Part shown: piece after piece, positions 1 through 11,275 of the stretch
Layout of the letters: each line of letters opens with the position of its first letter
Position numbering within the stretch: the first letter of the stretch is position 1
From: Thermohalobaculum sp039821125
Lineage (GTDB): Bacteria > Pseudomonadota > Alphaproteobacteria > Rhodobacterales > Rhodobacteraceae
DNA length: 64,000 nucleotides
Reading direction: 5' to 3'
Assembly (NCBI GenBank): GCA_039821125.1
Contig: JBCBOR010000014.1
Span: 17,378 to 81,377 of the forward strand
Translations under genes and position numbers: made by a program
Notes under the pieces: generated by a model
Told to the model about the DNA's origin: nothing
Seen by the model: only the letters and a program-made list of their open reading frames with translations
The model's database searches: none

Positions 1-1
1 C

Positions 2-436
2 GCGGCCCTCACCGTGCTGCACAGCTGGCACGTGGACGAGGTTGCGTCGCTGCGCTCGTCCGGCTTCCTGTCGGTCAGCGAGGAAGAGCTGCAATCGATC
101 GAACTGGCGGCAGAGACCGGCGCGCAAGCCCGGCTGGATGCCTTGATTGCAGAGCACGCGCTTGAAGACCTCGGCGCCGAGATCATGCTCGAGCATGGCA
201 AACCGGCGACCGCGATCAAGGACGCTGCCGATATTACATCGGCTGATCTCGTTGTCCTCGGCACGGTCGGGCGCACAGGCATTCCGGGTCTTCTGATCGG
301 TAATACGGCAGAAGAGGTTCTCGGCAGTGTCCATTGCTCGGTCATCGCGGTGAAGCCGGAAGGCTTCGAAAGTCCGGTTGCACCGAACACGCCAACCGGC
401 AGTGCCGTCGCATCGCCTGCCCTGGCGAGCATCTGA
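2..436 (+). CDS. Universal stress protein (UspA family), C-terminal part
   Basis: The frame is open from the window edge to a TGA at 434-436, so the 5' end lies outside; about 145 residues are visible. UspA proteins are cytoplasmic ATP/AMP-binding dimers induced by stress. The fragment shows the diagnostic C-terminal nucleotide-binding signature: DLVVLGTVGRTG followed by GNTAEEVLGSVHCSVIAVKP, matching the family pattern G-x2-G-x9-G-(S/T). The stop codon overlaps the start of mrpA (TGATG), so it is probably co-transcribed with the Mrp antiporter genes, and a role in salt or pH stress is a reasonable inference. It could be the second half of a tandem Usp protein; the missing N terminus prevents a decision. 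Confidence 0.85.
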   Translation, partial: AALTVLHSWHVDEVASLRSSGFLSVSEEELQSIELAAETGAQARLDALIAEHALEDLGAEIMLEHGKPATAIKDAADITSADLVVLGTVGRTGIPGLLIGNTAEEVLGSVHCSVIAVKPEGFESPVAPNTPTGSAVASPALASI

Positions 437-2691
437 TGGCCGCCTCAGGACAGAAAACTCCGCCACATACGATGGCGCTTGGCCTGTTGCTCGCGGCGGT
501 ATCCGCGGGGGTGTTCGTGCTCGTGGCCGGTCAGCTGGAACTGATCGCAGGCGGCGCCGCGCCCAGTGTGGCCCTACCATGGGTGCCATCGCTTGGTGTC
601 GAACTGGCCTTCCGTCTCGACGGCCTGTCGTTGATCTTCGCGCTGCTCGTACCGGGCTTTGGCGCTATCATCACGCTCTATGCCGGGCGTTACCTGCGCG
701 GGCATCCGCACCTTGCGCGGTTCTATCTCTACCTCGCGCTGTTCATGACCGCGATGTTTGGCGTCGTGGTTGCGGACGATGTGATCCTGCTGTTCGTCTT
801 CTGGGAGCTGACAACCGTCGCCTCGTTCTTGCTGGTCGGGTTCGAGCACGGCTCGAAGCTCTCGCGGCGGAACGCCTGGCAGGCTTTGCTGATCACCGGC
901 TTTGGCGGGCTTGCCCTGCTCGCAGGGCTGCTCGTGCTGGCCTCCATGGCGGACAGCACGCGCCTGTCGGACATCATCACGACCGAAGGTTTGGCAGACC
1001 ACAGGCTCTATCCCGTCGCCCTCGGCCTCGTGCTGCTTGGCGCCTTCACCAAGTCGGCGCAGATCCCGTTTCACATCTGGCTGCCGGGCGCGATGGCAGC
1101 GCCGACGCCAGTCTCGGCCTACCTCCACTCGGCAACCATGGTCAAAGCGGGTGTCTATCTGCTGGCCCGTCTGCACCCGGCACTGTCAGAAAGCGATGCC
1201 TGGTTCTGGGCGCTCTCGACCGCGGGCAGTGCAACGATGATCATGGGCGCGGTTCTGTCGCTGCGTCAGACCGATCTGAAATCGGCGCTCGCCTACACGA
1301 CGCTGCTGGCGCTCGGTGCGCTGGTGATGTTCCTCGGAGCGAGCAGTACCGTCGCGATCGCTGCTGCCATGACGTTCATCATCGTGCACGCCTTCTACAA
1401 GGCGGCGCTATTCCTCGTGGTCGGCGCCATCGACCACCAGACCGGCACGCGTGAGATCGGCCAGCTCGGTGGCCTCTGGCGGCGGATGCCTCTGACGTCG
1501 ATCGTGGCGGTTCTTGCAGCGGGCTCGATGGCCGGATTTCCTCCGTTTCTCGGCTTCATCGGCAAGGAGTTGAAATATGAGGGCGCGCTGGCCATCGCGG
1601 GCGAGCCCGTGATCCTTGCTGGCGCTGCGGTCTTTGCCAATGCGCTGATGGTGGCGCTGTCGCTCGCGATCATCCTGCGCGTGGTCTTCGGCCGGACGCC
1701 TGAGCACCTGTCGCAGGTTCGCGAGGCACCCTTTGTGCTCTGGCTCGGGCCGATCCTGCTTGCACTGGCCGGTCTGGTCTTCGGGATCATGCCGGATCTG
1801 CTGGGCAAGTTTCTTGTTCAGCCCGCCGTGGTGGCGGTGGTCGGCGAGCCCCAAGTGATCAAGCTGAAGCTTTGGCACGGGGTGAACATCCCGCTCGCGC
1901 TCTCGATTGCAACCGTTGTCCTCGGTGTCATTGTCTTCATCCTCTATGACCGGATCTGCACGGCGCTGGGCCGCCTGCCCGAGATCGCAGTGGCGGCATG
2001 GGACACCCTGCTCGATGGGGTTACGGCGGCGTTTGCAGCCACGACCAACCGGTTTCAGACCGGCTCGCTCCGGGCCTATCTGACGGTCACCTTCCTAGCG
2101 ATCTTTGCAGTGCCGATGATCGCCGTGGCCGTCATGGGCGGCATTGCGGTGCCGTCTCTGGATTGGGACGTGGCGGCGACAGGAGCGCTGGTGCTATCGG
2201 CTGCGGGGGCCATCGTGGCTGCCTCGGCGCGTCGCCGGATGCTGGCCCTGGGCGGGCTCAGCGCAATAGGCGTCGGCATTGCACTGATCTTCGTCATCTT
2301 CGGGGCGCCTGACGTTGCGATCACCCAGTTGCTGGTCGACGTCCTGCTGGTCGTTCTGATCGCGACGCTGCTGGTTCGGCTGCCGGACTTTAAGCAGCGG
2401 CGCCAGGGCAAGGCGCGCGATACCATCGTCGCGGCCATCGCCGGGGTATCGGTCACTGTCCTGACGCTTGCGGTCACATCGAGCGGTTTTGACAGCAGCC
2501 TCGCCGACCAGATGTCGGGTCTCAGCGTGCCCGAGGCCAAGGGCCGCAACATTGTCAACGTCATCCTTGTCGATTTCCGCGCGCTCGACACGTTCGGTGA
2601 GATTGTCGTGGTCGCCGCGGCCGCGATCGGCGCTTTCGCGCTGATCCGCCAGAGCACGCGGAGCGCCCCGCAAAGGAGTGTCCAATCATGA
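436..2691 (+). CDS. mrpA: Mrp Na+/H+ antiporter subunit A
   Basis: Largest subunit of the multi-subunit Na+/H+ antiporter in the inner membrane, homologous to complex I NuoL. The 751-aa protein starts with a hydrophobic segment, then a proton-channel module (IPFHIWLPGAMAAPTPVSAYLHS, the conserved NuoL-type loop, split here around residues 200-225) with many helices, and ends with the MrpA-specific DUF4040/MrpB-like part containing GAPDVAITQLLVDVLL. I chose ATG 436, which overlaps the usp stop, because the reading frame further upstream lies inside usp. It overlaps mrpB by 4 bp. The order A-B-C-D-E-F-G is the standard group 1 (seven-gene) operon arrangement. The antiporter extrudes Na+ and supports pH and salt homeostasis. 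Confidence 0.96.
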   Translation: MAASGQKTPPHTMALGLLLAAVSAGVFVLVAGQLELIAGGAAPSVALPWVPSLGVELAFRLDGLSLIFALLVPGFGAIITLYAGRYLRGHPHLARFYLYLALFMTAMFGVVVADDVILLFVFWELTTVASFLLVGFEHGSKLSRRNAWQALLITGFGGLALLAGLLVLASMADSTRLSDIITTEGLADHRLYPVALGLVLLGAFTKSAQIPFHIWLPGAMAAPTPVSAYLHSATMVKAGVYLLARLHPALSESDAWFWALSTAGSATMIMGAVLSLRQTDLKSALAYTTLLALGALVMFLGASSTVAIAAAMTFIIVHAFYKAALFLVVGAIDHQTGTREIGQLGGLWRRMPLTSIVAVLAAGSMAGFPPFLGFIGKELKYEGALAIAGEPVILAGAAVFANALMVALSLAIILRVVFGRTPEHLSQVREAPFVLWLGPILLALAGLVFGIMPDLLGKFLVQPAVVAVVGEPQVIKLKLWHGVNIPLALSIATVVLGVIVFILYDRICTALGRLPEIAVAAWDTLLDGVTAAFAATTNRFQTGSLRAYLTVTFLAIFAVPMIAVAVMGGIAVPSLDWDVAATGALVLSAAGAIVAASARRRMLALGGLSAIGVGIALIFVIFGAPDVAITQLLVDVLLVVLIATLLVRLPDFKQRRQGKARDTIVAAIAGVSVTVLTLAVTSSGFDSSLADQMSGLSVPEAKGRNIVNVILVDFRALDTFGEIVVVAAAAIGAFALIRQSTRSAPQRSVQS

Positions 2692-3161
2692 CAACGCCCA
2701 TTCTCAGGGCCGCATCCCGAGTGCTCGTTGCCGTGATGCTGGTGTTCTCGCTCTACGTGCTGCTGCGCGGCCACAACGAGCCGGGCGGCGGCTTTATCGG
2801 CGGGCTGATCGGCGCATCGGCCTTCGCGCTTTTGACCGTCTCGCACGGGGTCGAGGCCGCGCGCCAGACCTTGCGTCTGGACCCGCACAGCCTGACCGGC
2901 CTTGGCGTAGCAACAGCGCTGTTCGCCGGGTTGCTCTCGCTGCCGTTCGGGTCCGAGCCGTTCAGCGGCATCTGGGTTTTTCTTGGCGCCGATGGCGGCG
3001 GGCAGGGCGTGCCGCTTTCCACGGTTCTCCTGTTCGACGTCGGCGTCTGGCTGGTGGTCGTCGGAGCCGTCGTGACGCTGATCTTCGAGCTCGAGACGCT
3101 GATCCGGTCCGACACCACGCCCGCACGCACCACCGATAAAACGCAGGAGCATCGGAACTGA
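2688..3161 (+). CDS. mrpB: Mrp Na+/H+ antiporter subunit B
   Basis: A 157-aa membrane protein with four hydrophobic segments. The motif LRGHNEPGGGFIGGLI near residues 27-42 is the hallmark of MrpB/MnhB. It overlaps mrpA by an ATGA and its stop overlaps the mrpC start (TGATG at 3159-3163), which indicates translational coupling in one operon. MrpB is an obligate structural subunit of the antiporter complex. Confidence 0.95.
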   Translation: MTTPILRAASRVLVAVMLVFSLYVLLRGHNEPGGGFIGGLIGASAFALLTVSHGVEAARQTLRLDPHSLTGLGVATALFAGLLSLPFGSEPFSGIWVFLGADGGGQGVPLSTVLLFDVGVWLVVVGAVVTLIFELETLIRSDTTPARTTDKTQEHRN

Positions 3162-3513
3162 TGGAATGGAAATTCGCACTGCTTGCCGGCGTCCTGACAT
3201 CGGTTGGTATCTATATGCTGCTGGGGCGGCACATGCTGTCGCTGGTCTTTGGACTGTCGCTGCTTGGCTCGGCTGCCAATCTCGTTGTGTTTGCTGGCGG
3301 CCGCGTGCGCGATGGCGCCGCGCCGCTCATCCCGATCGGGTTCAGCGCGCCGCCCGAGGCAATTGCAAACCCGCTGCCGCAGGCGTTGGTCCTGACAGCG
3401 ATCGTGATCGGCTTCGGCATAGCGGCCTTTGCGCTGGCCCTGTCGGTTGCGGCCTATCACCGGCTCGGCACCGCCGATCCCGAGACCATGACCGACGCTG
3501 AAGGACAGACGCC

Positions 3514-3517
<4 letters not shown>
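3161..3517 (+). CDS. mrpC: Mrp Na+/H+ antiporter subunit C (NuoK-like)
   Basis: A 118-aa protein with three predicted transmembrane helices, the size and layout of MrpC and its complex I relative NuoK. Recognisable features are GIYMLLGRHMLSLVFGLSLL and the segment DPLPQALVLTAIVIGFG-like (here NPLPQALVLTAIVIGFGIAA), which carries the conserved P-Q-A-L-x-L-T-A-I-V-I motif. It is coupled to mrpB and overlaps mrpD by 4 bp. Confidence 0.95.
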
Positions 3518-5027
<1,510 letters not shown>

Positions 5028-5031
<4 letters not shown>

Positions 5032-5501
5032 ACATCTTTGCGATAAACCTGCTCGTCGCGGTCATGTGGGCGATGCTGTCGGGCGAGATCACACTGACCA
5101 CGCTTGGCACCGGGTTCGTGATCGGCTTTGCGGCGCTCTGGCTGCTCCAGTCGCTCTTTGGCCGGGACGCCTACTTCCTGCGCCTGCCGCGCCTTGTCTG
5201 GCTGGTGATCTCGTTCCTCTGGGCGTTGATCCGGTCATCCTGGCGGGTCGCGCATGACGTTGTCACGCCGCGCGCACGAAACAATCCCGGCGTCATTGCC
5301 GTGCCGATCCGGACCCGGAACGAGACCGAGACGCTGCTGCTCTCCTCGATGATCAGTCTCACGCCGGGATCGCTGACGCTCGATCTCGACGAGACCGGCG
5401 AGACGCTGTTCGTGCATGCGATGTTTGCCGAGGATGCGGACGCGGTGCGGGCCGACATTCACGAAACGCTCGAGACCCCTTTGCTGGAGGCGCTGTCATG
5501 A
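5028..5501 (+). CDS. mrpE: Mrp Na+/H+ antiporter subunit E
   Basis: A 157-aa protein with two N-terminal hydrophobic helices and a cytoplasmic C-terminal domain, as expected of MrpE. Conserved pieces include a long loop with NNPGVIAVPIRTRNETE and SSMISLTPGSLTLDLD, both typical of MrpE/MnhE. It overlaps mrpD and mrpF by ATGA junctions. Confidence 0.94.
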
Positions 5502-5777
5502 CATTCCTGCCAATGGTCGCCGAATGGGCGAGTTGGATCATCCTTGCGGCCGCCCTGATCGTTCTGGTGCGGTTGGTGCTCGGACCGGGCACCGCGGACC
5601 GTGCCGTGGCGCTCGACATGCTGAACGTGCTGGTGATCGCATTTGCCGGTCTGCGTGTGCTGGTCACGCAGCAATACGCCTATCTGGATGTTCATCGCCA
5701 TCGCGCTGACCTCGTTCCTCGCGACCGTCGCGCTCAGCCGCTACATCGCGCGGCGTGGCGGCGGAGCCCGGCCATGA
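5498..5777 (+). pseudogene. mrpF: Mrp antiporter subunit F with apparent frameshift
   Basis: The first ~64 codons encode a normal MrpF N terminus (LGPGTADRAVALDMLNVL, then QQYAYLD). Near 5687-5693 the annotated frame degenerates into HRHRADLVPRDRR, while the next frame continues the family sequence as FIAIALTSFLATVALSRYI and stops at 5775-5777, giving a total of about 93 aa, the usual MrpF length. That stop overlaps the mrpG start by ATGA, as everywhere else in the operon, which shows the shifted frame is the original one. Read literally, the first frame runs on into mrpG and would make an MrpF-MrpG fusion ending at 6130. The cause is either a one-base insertion/two-base deletion in the organism or a sequencing error; an intact MrpF is needed for activity in studied systems. 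Confidence 0.85.
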
Positions 5778-6130
5778 TGATGGTGTGGGACATCGTCGGC
5801 TCGGTCCTCGTGCTGGCCGGAGCCGGGTTCTGTCTGATCGCGGCCATCGGCGTTCTGCGGTTCGAGGATGTGTTCATGCGGATGCACGCCTCGACCAAGG
5901 CAGGAACGCTCGGGACCGGTTTGATCATGCTGGCCGTCGCGACGACCGTCGACAGCACCGGCGTGATCGCCCGGGTCTTTGGGATCATCGCGTTCCTGCT
6001 GTTCACTGCGCCGATCGCGGCGCACATGATCGGGCGTGCGGCTTATCTGGCGGGGGCGACATTGTCTCCGCGCACGGTCTGTGACGAACGCAAGCAGCGC
6101 AAACCCACCCTTTGCATCGCGGCGGAGTGA
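5774..6130 (+). CDS. mrpG: Mrp Na+/H+ antiporter subunit G
   Basis: A 118-aa protein with three hydrophobic helices. The motif GVLRFEDVFMRMHASTKAGT is the MrpG/MnhG signature. The start is one of three tandem ATG codons beginning at 5774, overlapping the true mrpF stop. The C terminus (from about residue 97, LSPRTVCDERKQRKPT) is more polar and longer than usual. It is the last gene of the operon; 97 bp separate it from the CBS-domain gene. Confidence 0.93.
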   Translation: MMMVWDIVGSVLVLAGAGFCLIAAIGVLRFEDVFMRMHASTKAGTLGTGLIMLAVATTVDSTGVIARVFGIIAFLLFTAPIAAHMIGRAAYLAGATLSPRTVCDERKQRKPTLCIAAE

Positions 6131-6227
6131 GTGGTCCCTCGAGCACCCCAGCCAAAGAAAGCACCCGCCTGCTGGCGCACGCATCCTCGGACGCCCGTCC
6201 GGAGCTTCGAATGACAGGGAGAAGACG

Positions 6228-6659
6228 ATGACGGTCAAACGCACACTCGCCCGCAAGGGATCACAGGTCGCAATCATTGCGCCGGACGCCAAGGTCGACG
6301 ATGCCATCGCGCGGCTCGACAACAATGATGTCTCGGCGCTGGTCGTCATCGACCACACCGGGATCGTCGGGATTGTCACGTCGACCGACGTGATCCGCGG
6401 GTTGCGACGGTACGGAACCGGCGCGGTCCAGATGCGGGTCGAGACGATCATGACCCGCTCGGTGGTCACCTGCGATATCGGCGAGCGCATGCGGCGGATC
6501 TATGAGTTGATGACCCGACATCAGATCCGGCATGTCCCGATCACGCAGAACGGCATCCTTTGCGGCCTCGTCACCATCCTCGACGTCGTACAGCACCGCG
6601 TCGACGAGTTTGAAGCCGAAGCCAATCACCTCAGAGACTACGTCGCTGGCGCGGCCTGA
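6228..6659 (+). CDS. CBS-domain protein
   Basis: A 143-aa cytoplasmic protein made of a tandem CBS pair (Bateman module), which usually senses adenine nucleotides. The two repeats are seen in DAIARLDNNDVSALVVID...GIVGIVTSTDVIRGL and RRIYELMTRHQIRHVPI...GILCGLVTILDVV, each with the terminal T-x-x-D-V motif. Start 6228 is chosen because it has a good ribosome binding site (AGGGAGAAG); the upstream open frame overlaps mrpG. It lies between mrpG and the SbtA-type permease, in the same direction, so it could regulate one of these transporters, but no catalytic domain is present and the target is unknown. Confidence 0.88.
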   Translation: MTVKRTLARKGSQVAIIAPDAKVDDAIARLDNNDVSALVVIDHTGIVGIVTSTDVIRGLRRYGTGAVQMRVETIMTRSVVTCDIGERMRRIYELMTRHQIRHVPITQNGILCGLVTILDVVQHRVDEFEAEANHLRDYVAGAA

Positions 6660-6719
6660 CTGCGTTTAATCGCCTGATGCACGTGTGCGACCCTGCGACG
6701 GATCGACGGAGAAGACACT

Positions 6720-7796
6720 ATGGATCTCATGGCTGATGCCGTCGCGGTTATGGCCGCGCAACTTCAGAAACCGACATTGGCATTCCTGATCGGGGGCATG
6801 ATGCTGGCGGCGCTTGGCAGCCGTCTTGCCATTCCCGAACAGGTCTACAAGTTCGTTGTCGCCGTACTGCTGATCAAGGTCGGCCTCGGTGCTGGAATGT
6901 CGATCCGCGAGACTGCGTTCACCGATCTGGTCGTCCCGGCACTGGCTGCGATCGCGCTCGGTATCGCCATCGTGGTGCTGGGCGGGATGACGCTCGCGCG
7001 GCGCCCGGGCGTATCGCGAGCGGACGGGATGGCAACGGCGGGATTGTTCGGGGCGGTCTCGGCGTCGACTCTGGCTGCGGGCATGTCGATGCTTGATGCC
7101 GAGGGGATCGCCTACGAAGGTTATGTCGCGGCGCTCTATCCCTTCATGGATGTCGCGGCCCTCGTGACGGCGATTGTGCTCGCCCGGCGTGCGCCGGCCC
7201 GGCGGGTCTATGGCGCGCTCGTTGGCGGCGGTACCGGAACGCTGGTGACAGGTGGCGGTTCCGGTGCTGGCTCCGGCGGCGATCGTGGCGAGGTGCAACG
7301 GCTGCGCGACGTCTTGCTCGACACACTGCAAAGCCCGGCCATCTCGGCCCTGCTGCTTGGGCTCTTCATCGGCATCTATGCCGCCCCGCAGGAGATCTAC
7401 GAGAGTTTTTACGACCAGCTCTTCCATGGTCTGCTGTCGATCCTGATGCTGATCATGGGGATGGAGGCTTGGGCACGGCTGTCCGAGTTGCGCAAGGTCG
7501 CGGTCGTCTATCTCATCTACGGGATCGCGGCGCCTCTGGTGCACGGGGCTCTGGGTCTGGCCGCCGGACTGTTGGTGCACCATGCGGCGGGTTTCTCCCA
7601 AGGCGGTGTTGTGCTCCTCGCGGTGTTGGCGGCGTCGAGTTCGGACATCTCCGGACCGCCGACGATGCGCGGCGCGCTGCCGGAAGCAAACTCCTCTGCG
7701 TATGTCGGGACATCGACAGGGCTGGGAACGCCCGTGGCTTTGCTTGCAATACCGCTCTGGATCGCCTTGGCCGATCTTCTGATCGCCCCGTCATGA
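6720..7796 (+). CDS. SbtA-type sodium-dependent bicarbonate permease
   Basis: A 358-aa inner-membrane protein of the DUF897/SbtA family. SbtA in cyanobacteria is a Na+/HCO3- symporter. The protein shows two five-helix halves separated by a Gly/Ser-rich hydrophilic loop (about residues 165-195, GGGTGTLVTGGGSGAGSGG), which is the usual cytoplasmic linker. Conserved stretches include KFVVAVLLIKVGLGAG, GLFGAVSASTLAAGM and AASSSDISGPPTMRGALPE. A ribosome binding site GGAGAAG precedes the ATG. It follows the Mrp operon, which would supply the Na+ gradient. No SbtB (PII-like) partner gene is visible; the CBS protein upstream might replace it. Some family members in heterotrophs may carry other anions. 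Confidence 0.85.
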   Translation: MDLMADAVAVMAAQLQKPTLAFLIGGMMLAALGSRLAIPEQVYKFVVAVLLIKVGLGAGMSIRETAFTDLVVPALAAIALGIAIVVLGGMTLARRPGVSRADGMATAGLFGAVSASTLAAGMSMLDAEGIAYEGYVAALYPFMDVAALVTAIVLARRAPARRVYGALVGGGTGTLVTGGGSGAGSGGDRGEVQRLRDVLLDTLQSPAISALLLGLFIGIYAAPQEIYESFYDQLFHGLLSILMLIMGMEAWARLSELRKVAVVYLIYGIAAPLVHGALGLAAGLLVHHAAGFSQGGVVLLAVLAASSSDISGPPTMRGALPEANSSAYVGTSTGLGTPVALLAIPLWIALADLLIAPS

Positions 7797-7873
7797 TGCG
7801 GTGAGTGCTGGAACCAGCGGGTGATGTCCGGCACCGCCTGACTGTCATCCGTCGAAACCGGAACTCCAAGCTG

Positions 7874-8938
<1,065 letters not shown>

Positions 8939-8948
8939 TTGCGCGCCG

Positions 8949-9674
8949 TCAGTACGTCTGGCGCGTTGGCGTCAGGCAAATCTCCTGCACCAGCGCTTTC
9001 TGCGGCAACTGATAGGCGTCGAGGATCAGATCGGCCACGATGTCGGCCCCGATCCCGCCGCCCATCTTGACCTTGTTCTTCTTGTAGTTCTCAAGCGTGG
9101 TCTCATCGAGCACGCCCGAAAGAACCTCGGTTTCGATCACGCCGGGCGAGACGACGAGCACGCGCACATCATAGGCCGAGAGGTATTCCCGCAGGCTCTC
9201 GCTGACGGCGTGGACGAAGAACTTGGTGCCGCAATAGACGGTGTGGTCGGGGTAGACCTTGCGCCCGGCAATGGACGACATCATGACCAGCGTGCCGGTG
9301 CGGCGCTCCATCATGCCCGACATCACGGCGTGGACCGTGTTCATCACGCCCTTGGTGTTGATGTCGATCATCTCGTCCCATTCTTCGGGCGGCTGGCGAC
9401 CGATATCGGCGAGACGCGCAATGCCCGCATTGGCGAACATCATGTCGGTGGGACCATACTCGGCTTCTGCATCGCGCACAGCGGCGGCAATGGCCTCGCG
9501 GTCGCGCACATCGACCTGGCGGAGGACCGCGTTCGGCAGACCCAGCGCCTCCATCCGGTCCATGCGCCGCGCCATCAAGAGCACCGGGTGCCCGGCGGCG
9601 GAAAAGGCGCGGGCCGTCGCCTCGCCGATCCCGGAACTGGCGCCCGTGATCGCAACAAGCGGTTTGTCTGACAT
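8949..9674 (-). CDS. Short-chain dehydrogenase/reductase
   Basis: A 241-aa classical SDR. The nucleotide-binding motif is TGASSGIGEATAR at the N terminus, followed by NAGIA, then the catalytic Ser (MMSSIAG) and Y-x-x-x-K (VYCGTKFFV). The acidic or basic residue after the second strand is Arg (MARRMDRM), suggesting NADP(H), but this is only inference. It lies between the binding-protein and ATPase genes of a polyol transport operon, so oxidation of the imported polyol or an intermediate is the likely job. A strong ribosome binding site (GGGAGGGTGAGAG) precedes the ATG. Confidence 0.92.
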   Translation of the reverse strand: MSDKPLVAITGASSGIGEATARAFSAAGHPVLLMARRMDRMEALGLPNAVLRQVDVRDREAIAAAVRDAEAEYGPTDMMFANAGIARLADIGRQPPEEWDEMIDINTKGVMNTVHAVMSGMMERRTGTLVMMSSIAGRKVYPDHTVYCGTKFFVHAVSESLREYLSAYDVRVLVVSPGVIETEVLSGVLDETTLENYKKNKVKMGGGIGADIVADLILDAYQLPQKALVQEICLTPTRQTY

Positions 9675-9695
9675 CTCTCACCCTCCCATAGTTGC

Positions 9696-9715
9696 GCCGC
9701 CCTGCGTGGGGCGGC
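9696..9715 (-). other. Intercistronic stem-loop
   Basis: GCCGCCC, six-base loop, GGGCGGC lies between the binding-protein stop codon and the SDR ribosome binding site. There is no T-run after the stem on the transcribed strand, so it looks more like an mRNA-stabilising or partially attenuating hairpin downstream of the highly expressed binding-protein gene than a full terminator. Confidence 0.5.
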
Positions 9716-9735
9716 ACTTTTGGTATCAGGCCCGG

Positions 9736-11235
9736 TCAGCCCCCGACGATCTCGTCGGCAGCCTTGGCAATGTCGTCCATCGCCTCCTTGGCCGAGGCGT
9801 ATTCGCCCGCGAAGTACTTGCCGAGGCGCACGGGGATCGTGTCGTTCGACAGCTCCGCCCATTCCGGCAGATCCGGTTCGGACCCCATGTCCTTGGCGAT
9901 GGTGTCGCGCACGACGCCGAGGTGACGGGTCGTGCCCGGACCGACGCGGTTGTTGGCGATGATCCGTGGGTCGTCATAGACCGCCGTGCGGGTCGGTCCC
10001 GTACCGCCGCCCAGCGCCGTAATCAGCACCTGCGTGTCATAGCTGGTCGCCCACTGCATGAAGATCCAGGCCGCATCGGGGTTCTTCGAGTTACGGCTGA
10101 CCGCCAGGCTCGAGCCACCCTGGTGCCCGACGCCCGGGATCTCGCCAAAGCCGGTCTCATCGACCGTGCGCAGCGCGTGTTTCGGCGGCGGGCAGCGCAC
10201 CGCTTCCATCAGACCCGAGACCTTGGTTGCGTTCGGATCGTCGAAATAGGGGAAAAACTCGCCCCAGCTCATCATCGAGGCGGCCACGCCTTGCGCCACC
10301 GACTGACCCTGACCGTCCCAGGTCCAGCCCGTCACACCCGGAGGCATCGTCTTCCAGAGACGCGTCCAGTACTCCATCGCCTCGAGGCCCTTGTCGTCGT
10401 TGCCCGAGAACTTGCCGTCCGAGTTGAAGATCGATCCGCCATGACCCCAGAGCCATGCGGTCCAGTCACACTCGAGACTGTAGTGGCCGGACTTCATCTG
10501 ACCGGTCGAGCCGTACATATCCGGACCCTTGGCGTCGGTGATGGCCTTGGCCTGGGTGTAGTACTCTTCCAGCGAGGTCGGGGCCGAGAAGCCCATCTCT
10601 TCCCAGATGTCCTTGCGGTACATCATGATGAAGATCGGGATATCGTAAGGCACGCCGACCAGACGGTCCTCGTACCGCGCGATCCCGTCCACCAAGGCGG
10701 GCAGGAAGTCCTCGACCTTCCAGTCCGGCATCGCCAGATCCGGCTTGTCCGCCAGCTGCTCACGCGGGTCGAACACATCGCGGGACGTGAACGCCGCCCA
10801 GGACTGGTAGATGTAGTAGAGGTCATAGGTGCCAAGCTGGCTCGCGATATCCAGCGTCAGCTTCTGCAGCACCTGCTCCAGCGGCAGAACCTCGATCTCG
10901 ACGGTCATGCCCGAGGCTTCCTCGAAATACTGCTTGAGCTGACTGTTGATCGCGTTCGACGGCGGGGTCGATTCCGTTGCCAGCTTCAGGGTCGTGCCAC
11001 GGAACGGGGCCGAGACCTCCTTGACCCATTTCAGAACCTCGGCGTCCGGCTTCAGCCCGTGGTCATCGGCCAGCGCGGTCGACGGAAAGAACGGCCGCGT
11101 CATGCCAAGGCCGAGCGCGCCAGCCCCCAGACCCAGCTTCGCTGTGGTGCTGAGGAAGTCACGCCGGCTGATCTTGCCGCGGACATACCGGTCCACGGTC
11201 CGAGCCATGTACTGCTTACGGTCAAAATCTCGCAT
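9736..11235 (-). CDS. ABC transporter substrate-binding protein (CUT1, Tat-exported)
   Basis: A 499-aa periplasmic binding protein of the extracellular-binding-protein family 1. The N terminus carries a twin-arginine signal (KISRRDFLSTTAKLG, Arg 24-25, then a hydrophobic stretch ending near ALADDHG), so it is exported folded. Start 11235 is chosen because it has a GGGAGGA ribosome binding site eight bases upstream; the open frame begins 60 bp earlier without one. It lies downstream of two permease genes and upstream of the SDR and ATPase genes. The substrate is probably a sugar alcohol, judged only from the neighbouring catabolic genes. Confidence 0.93.
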   Translation of the reverse strand: MRDFDRKQYMARTVDRYVRGKISRRDFLSTTAKLGLGAGALGLGMTRPFFPSTALADDHGLKPDAEVLKWVKEVSAPFRGTTLKLATESTPPSNAINSQLKQYFEEASGMTVEIEVLPLEQVLQKLTLDIASQLGTYDLYYIYQSWAAFTSRDVFDPREQLADKPDLAMPDWKVEDFLPALVDGIARYEDRLVGVPYDIPIFIMMYRKDIWEEMGFSAPTSLEEYYTQAKAITDAKGPDMYGSTGQMKSGHYSLECDWTAWLWGHGGSIFNSDGKFSGNDDKGLEAMEYWTRLWKTMPPGVTGWTWDGQGQSVAQGVAASMMSWGEFFPYFDDPNATKVSGLMEAVRCPPPKHALRTVDETGFGEIPGVGHQGGSSLAVSRNSKNPDAAWIFMQWATSYDTQVLITALGGGTGPTRTAVYDDPRIIANNRVGPGTTRHLGVVRDTIAKDMGSEPDLPEWAELSNDTIPVRLGKYFAGEYASAKEAMDDIAKAADEIVGG

Positions 11236-11275
11236 GTTGGGTCCTCCCGGTTGATGCGATTTATGTGGCCGCCCC

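Noticed and set aside
5498..6130. A single MrpF-MrpG fusion protein
   Set aside because: The central part of the fused frame is non-homologous Arg/His-rich sequence, whereas the neighbouring frame continues MrpF normally.
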